IMG/VR virus record: IMGVR_UViG_3300031974_002991
Span: 1 to 20,887 of that record
Source of the DNA: a virus
Direction: 5' to 3' (one strand)
DNA length: 20,887 bases
Made by a program: the position numbers and the translations under genes. Shown here in pieces: positions 20,467 to 20,887 of this stretch (position 1 is the stretch's first letter; each line of letters opens with the position of its first letter). Below the pieces are notes generated by a model. It was not told the DNA's origin and made no database searches. It saw only the letters and a list, made by a program, of their open reading frames with translations.

Positions 20467-20887
20467 CTAACCCATAAAAAAGTCTGCCGGTAGTTCAAAC
20501 TCGCTTCTAATTCTCTCTCTTAACCTATCTATGTCTGCTGTGGCATCATCATAAAGCTGACGTCCATTGAGCAACACTCCACCAGGAAGTTGGACGCCAT
20601 CGAATTTCAATAGGTTCATACCCCATTGACGCTTTATGAGAGCAGTTGCATACTCTTTTAGCCACAAGTCGTTGTAAATTGATGTGTGTGTATCTGGATC
20701 TAACACTGAATATATTTCTGCTACGATGTATTCATCTGCTTTAATATCGCCATTGTGAAATTCACCGTGTATGTAAAGACGATCTTGATGTCGAGCAAAC
20801 GTAGTTTGTGGGTGACCGTTTAACTTCATATCAAGGATTGAAAGATACTGCTGCATCTGTTCGTAGTATGCTAAGTCACCAGCAAAA
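20467..20887 (-). CDS. 13: gp13 neck protein (5'-truncated by window edge)
   Basis: Head-completion neck protein; binds the portal and gp14. The frame stays open to the window end: reading upstream of the internal Met at 20856 gives FAGDLAYYEQMQQYLSILDM, which aligns with T4 [20 protein letters not shown]. The C-terminus is also clear: NDLWLKEYATALIKRQWG against NNRWVKDYATALAKELNG, and LPGGVLLNGRQLYDDA against LPGGVTIDGQRLIEEA. About 139 residues are present of some 300 expected. The true start lies outside the window, and the Met at 20856 is not it. Confidence 0.95.
   Translation of the reverse strand, partial: FAGDLAYYEQMQQYLSILDMKLNGHPQTTFARHQDRLYIHGEFHNGDIKADEYIVAEIYSVLDPDTHTSIYNDLWLKEYATALIKRQWGMNLLKFDGVQLPGGVLLNGRQLYDDATADIDRLRERIRSEFELPADFFMG

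Noticed and set aside
1-20887. tRNA genes, CRISPR arrays, insertion sequences, integrase or attachment sites
   Set aside because: Nothing of this kind was seen; the coding density leaves gaps of at most about 120 bases.

Overview
The window is a stretch of the genome of a tailed, contractile-tail bacteriophage of the T4 type. Every recognisable gene lies on the minus strand and follows the core T4 order: gp13, gp14, gp15, gp16, gp17, gp18, gp19, gp20, gp67/68, gp21, gp22, gp23, then uvsY, uvsW, gp55, gp47 and gp46. The AT-rich DNA, the short and diverged core proteins and the compact layout suit the marine T4-like phages (cyanophage or pelagiphage relatives) better than enteric T4. No host marker such as a photosystem gene is present, so the host is undetermined. 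No tRNA, CRISPR array, insertion sequence or integrase was seen, and no gap between genes exceeds 300 bases.

Right to left (direction of transcription), 20887-15211 is a tightly coupled late block. It holds the 3' part of gp13, gp14 divided into two ORFs, gp15, a strange oxygenase-like gene, and the small and large terminase. From 15210 a T4-type late promoter (TATAAATA) leads into gp18 (sheath), gp19 (tube), gp20 (portal) and an acidic prohead-core protein. A second late promoter at 10843-10850 leads into a 70-residue protein, gp21 (protease), gp22 (scaffold) and gp23 (major capsid), and this unit closes with a UUCG-loop terminator at 7403-7430. A third late promoter at 7384-7391 leads into a gp19 paralogue and a small unknown protein.

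From 6540 leftwards are replication, recombination and regulation genes with sigma70-like promoters: uvsY-uvsW plus two unknown genes, then gp55 (late sigma factor), a 39-residue membrane peptide, gp47 and gp46 (the Mre11/Rad50-like nuclease). gp55 would read the TATAAATA promoters that drive the head and tail genes on the right, so the window holds both the late-gene regulator and its targets.

The most unusual item is at 17172-18254. It encodes a relative of Rieske non-heme iron oxygenase alpha subunits whose Rieske cluster ligands are gone, with only two cysteines in the whole protein, while a 2-His-1-carboxylate-like iron site can still be traced. It is translationally coupled inside the neck/terminase operon. 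Other points of interest are the divided gp14 with DSG repeats, two TTG starts in TTGA overlaps, promoters so close to start codons that the mRNAs would be leaderless, and a previously unlisted 39-residue membrane protein.
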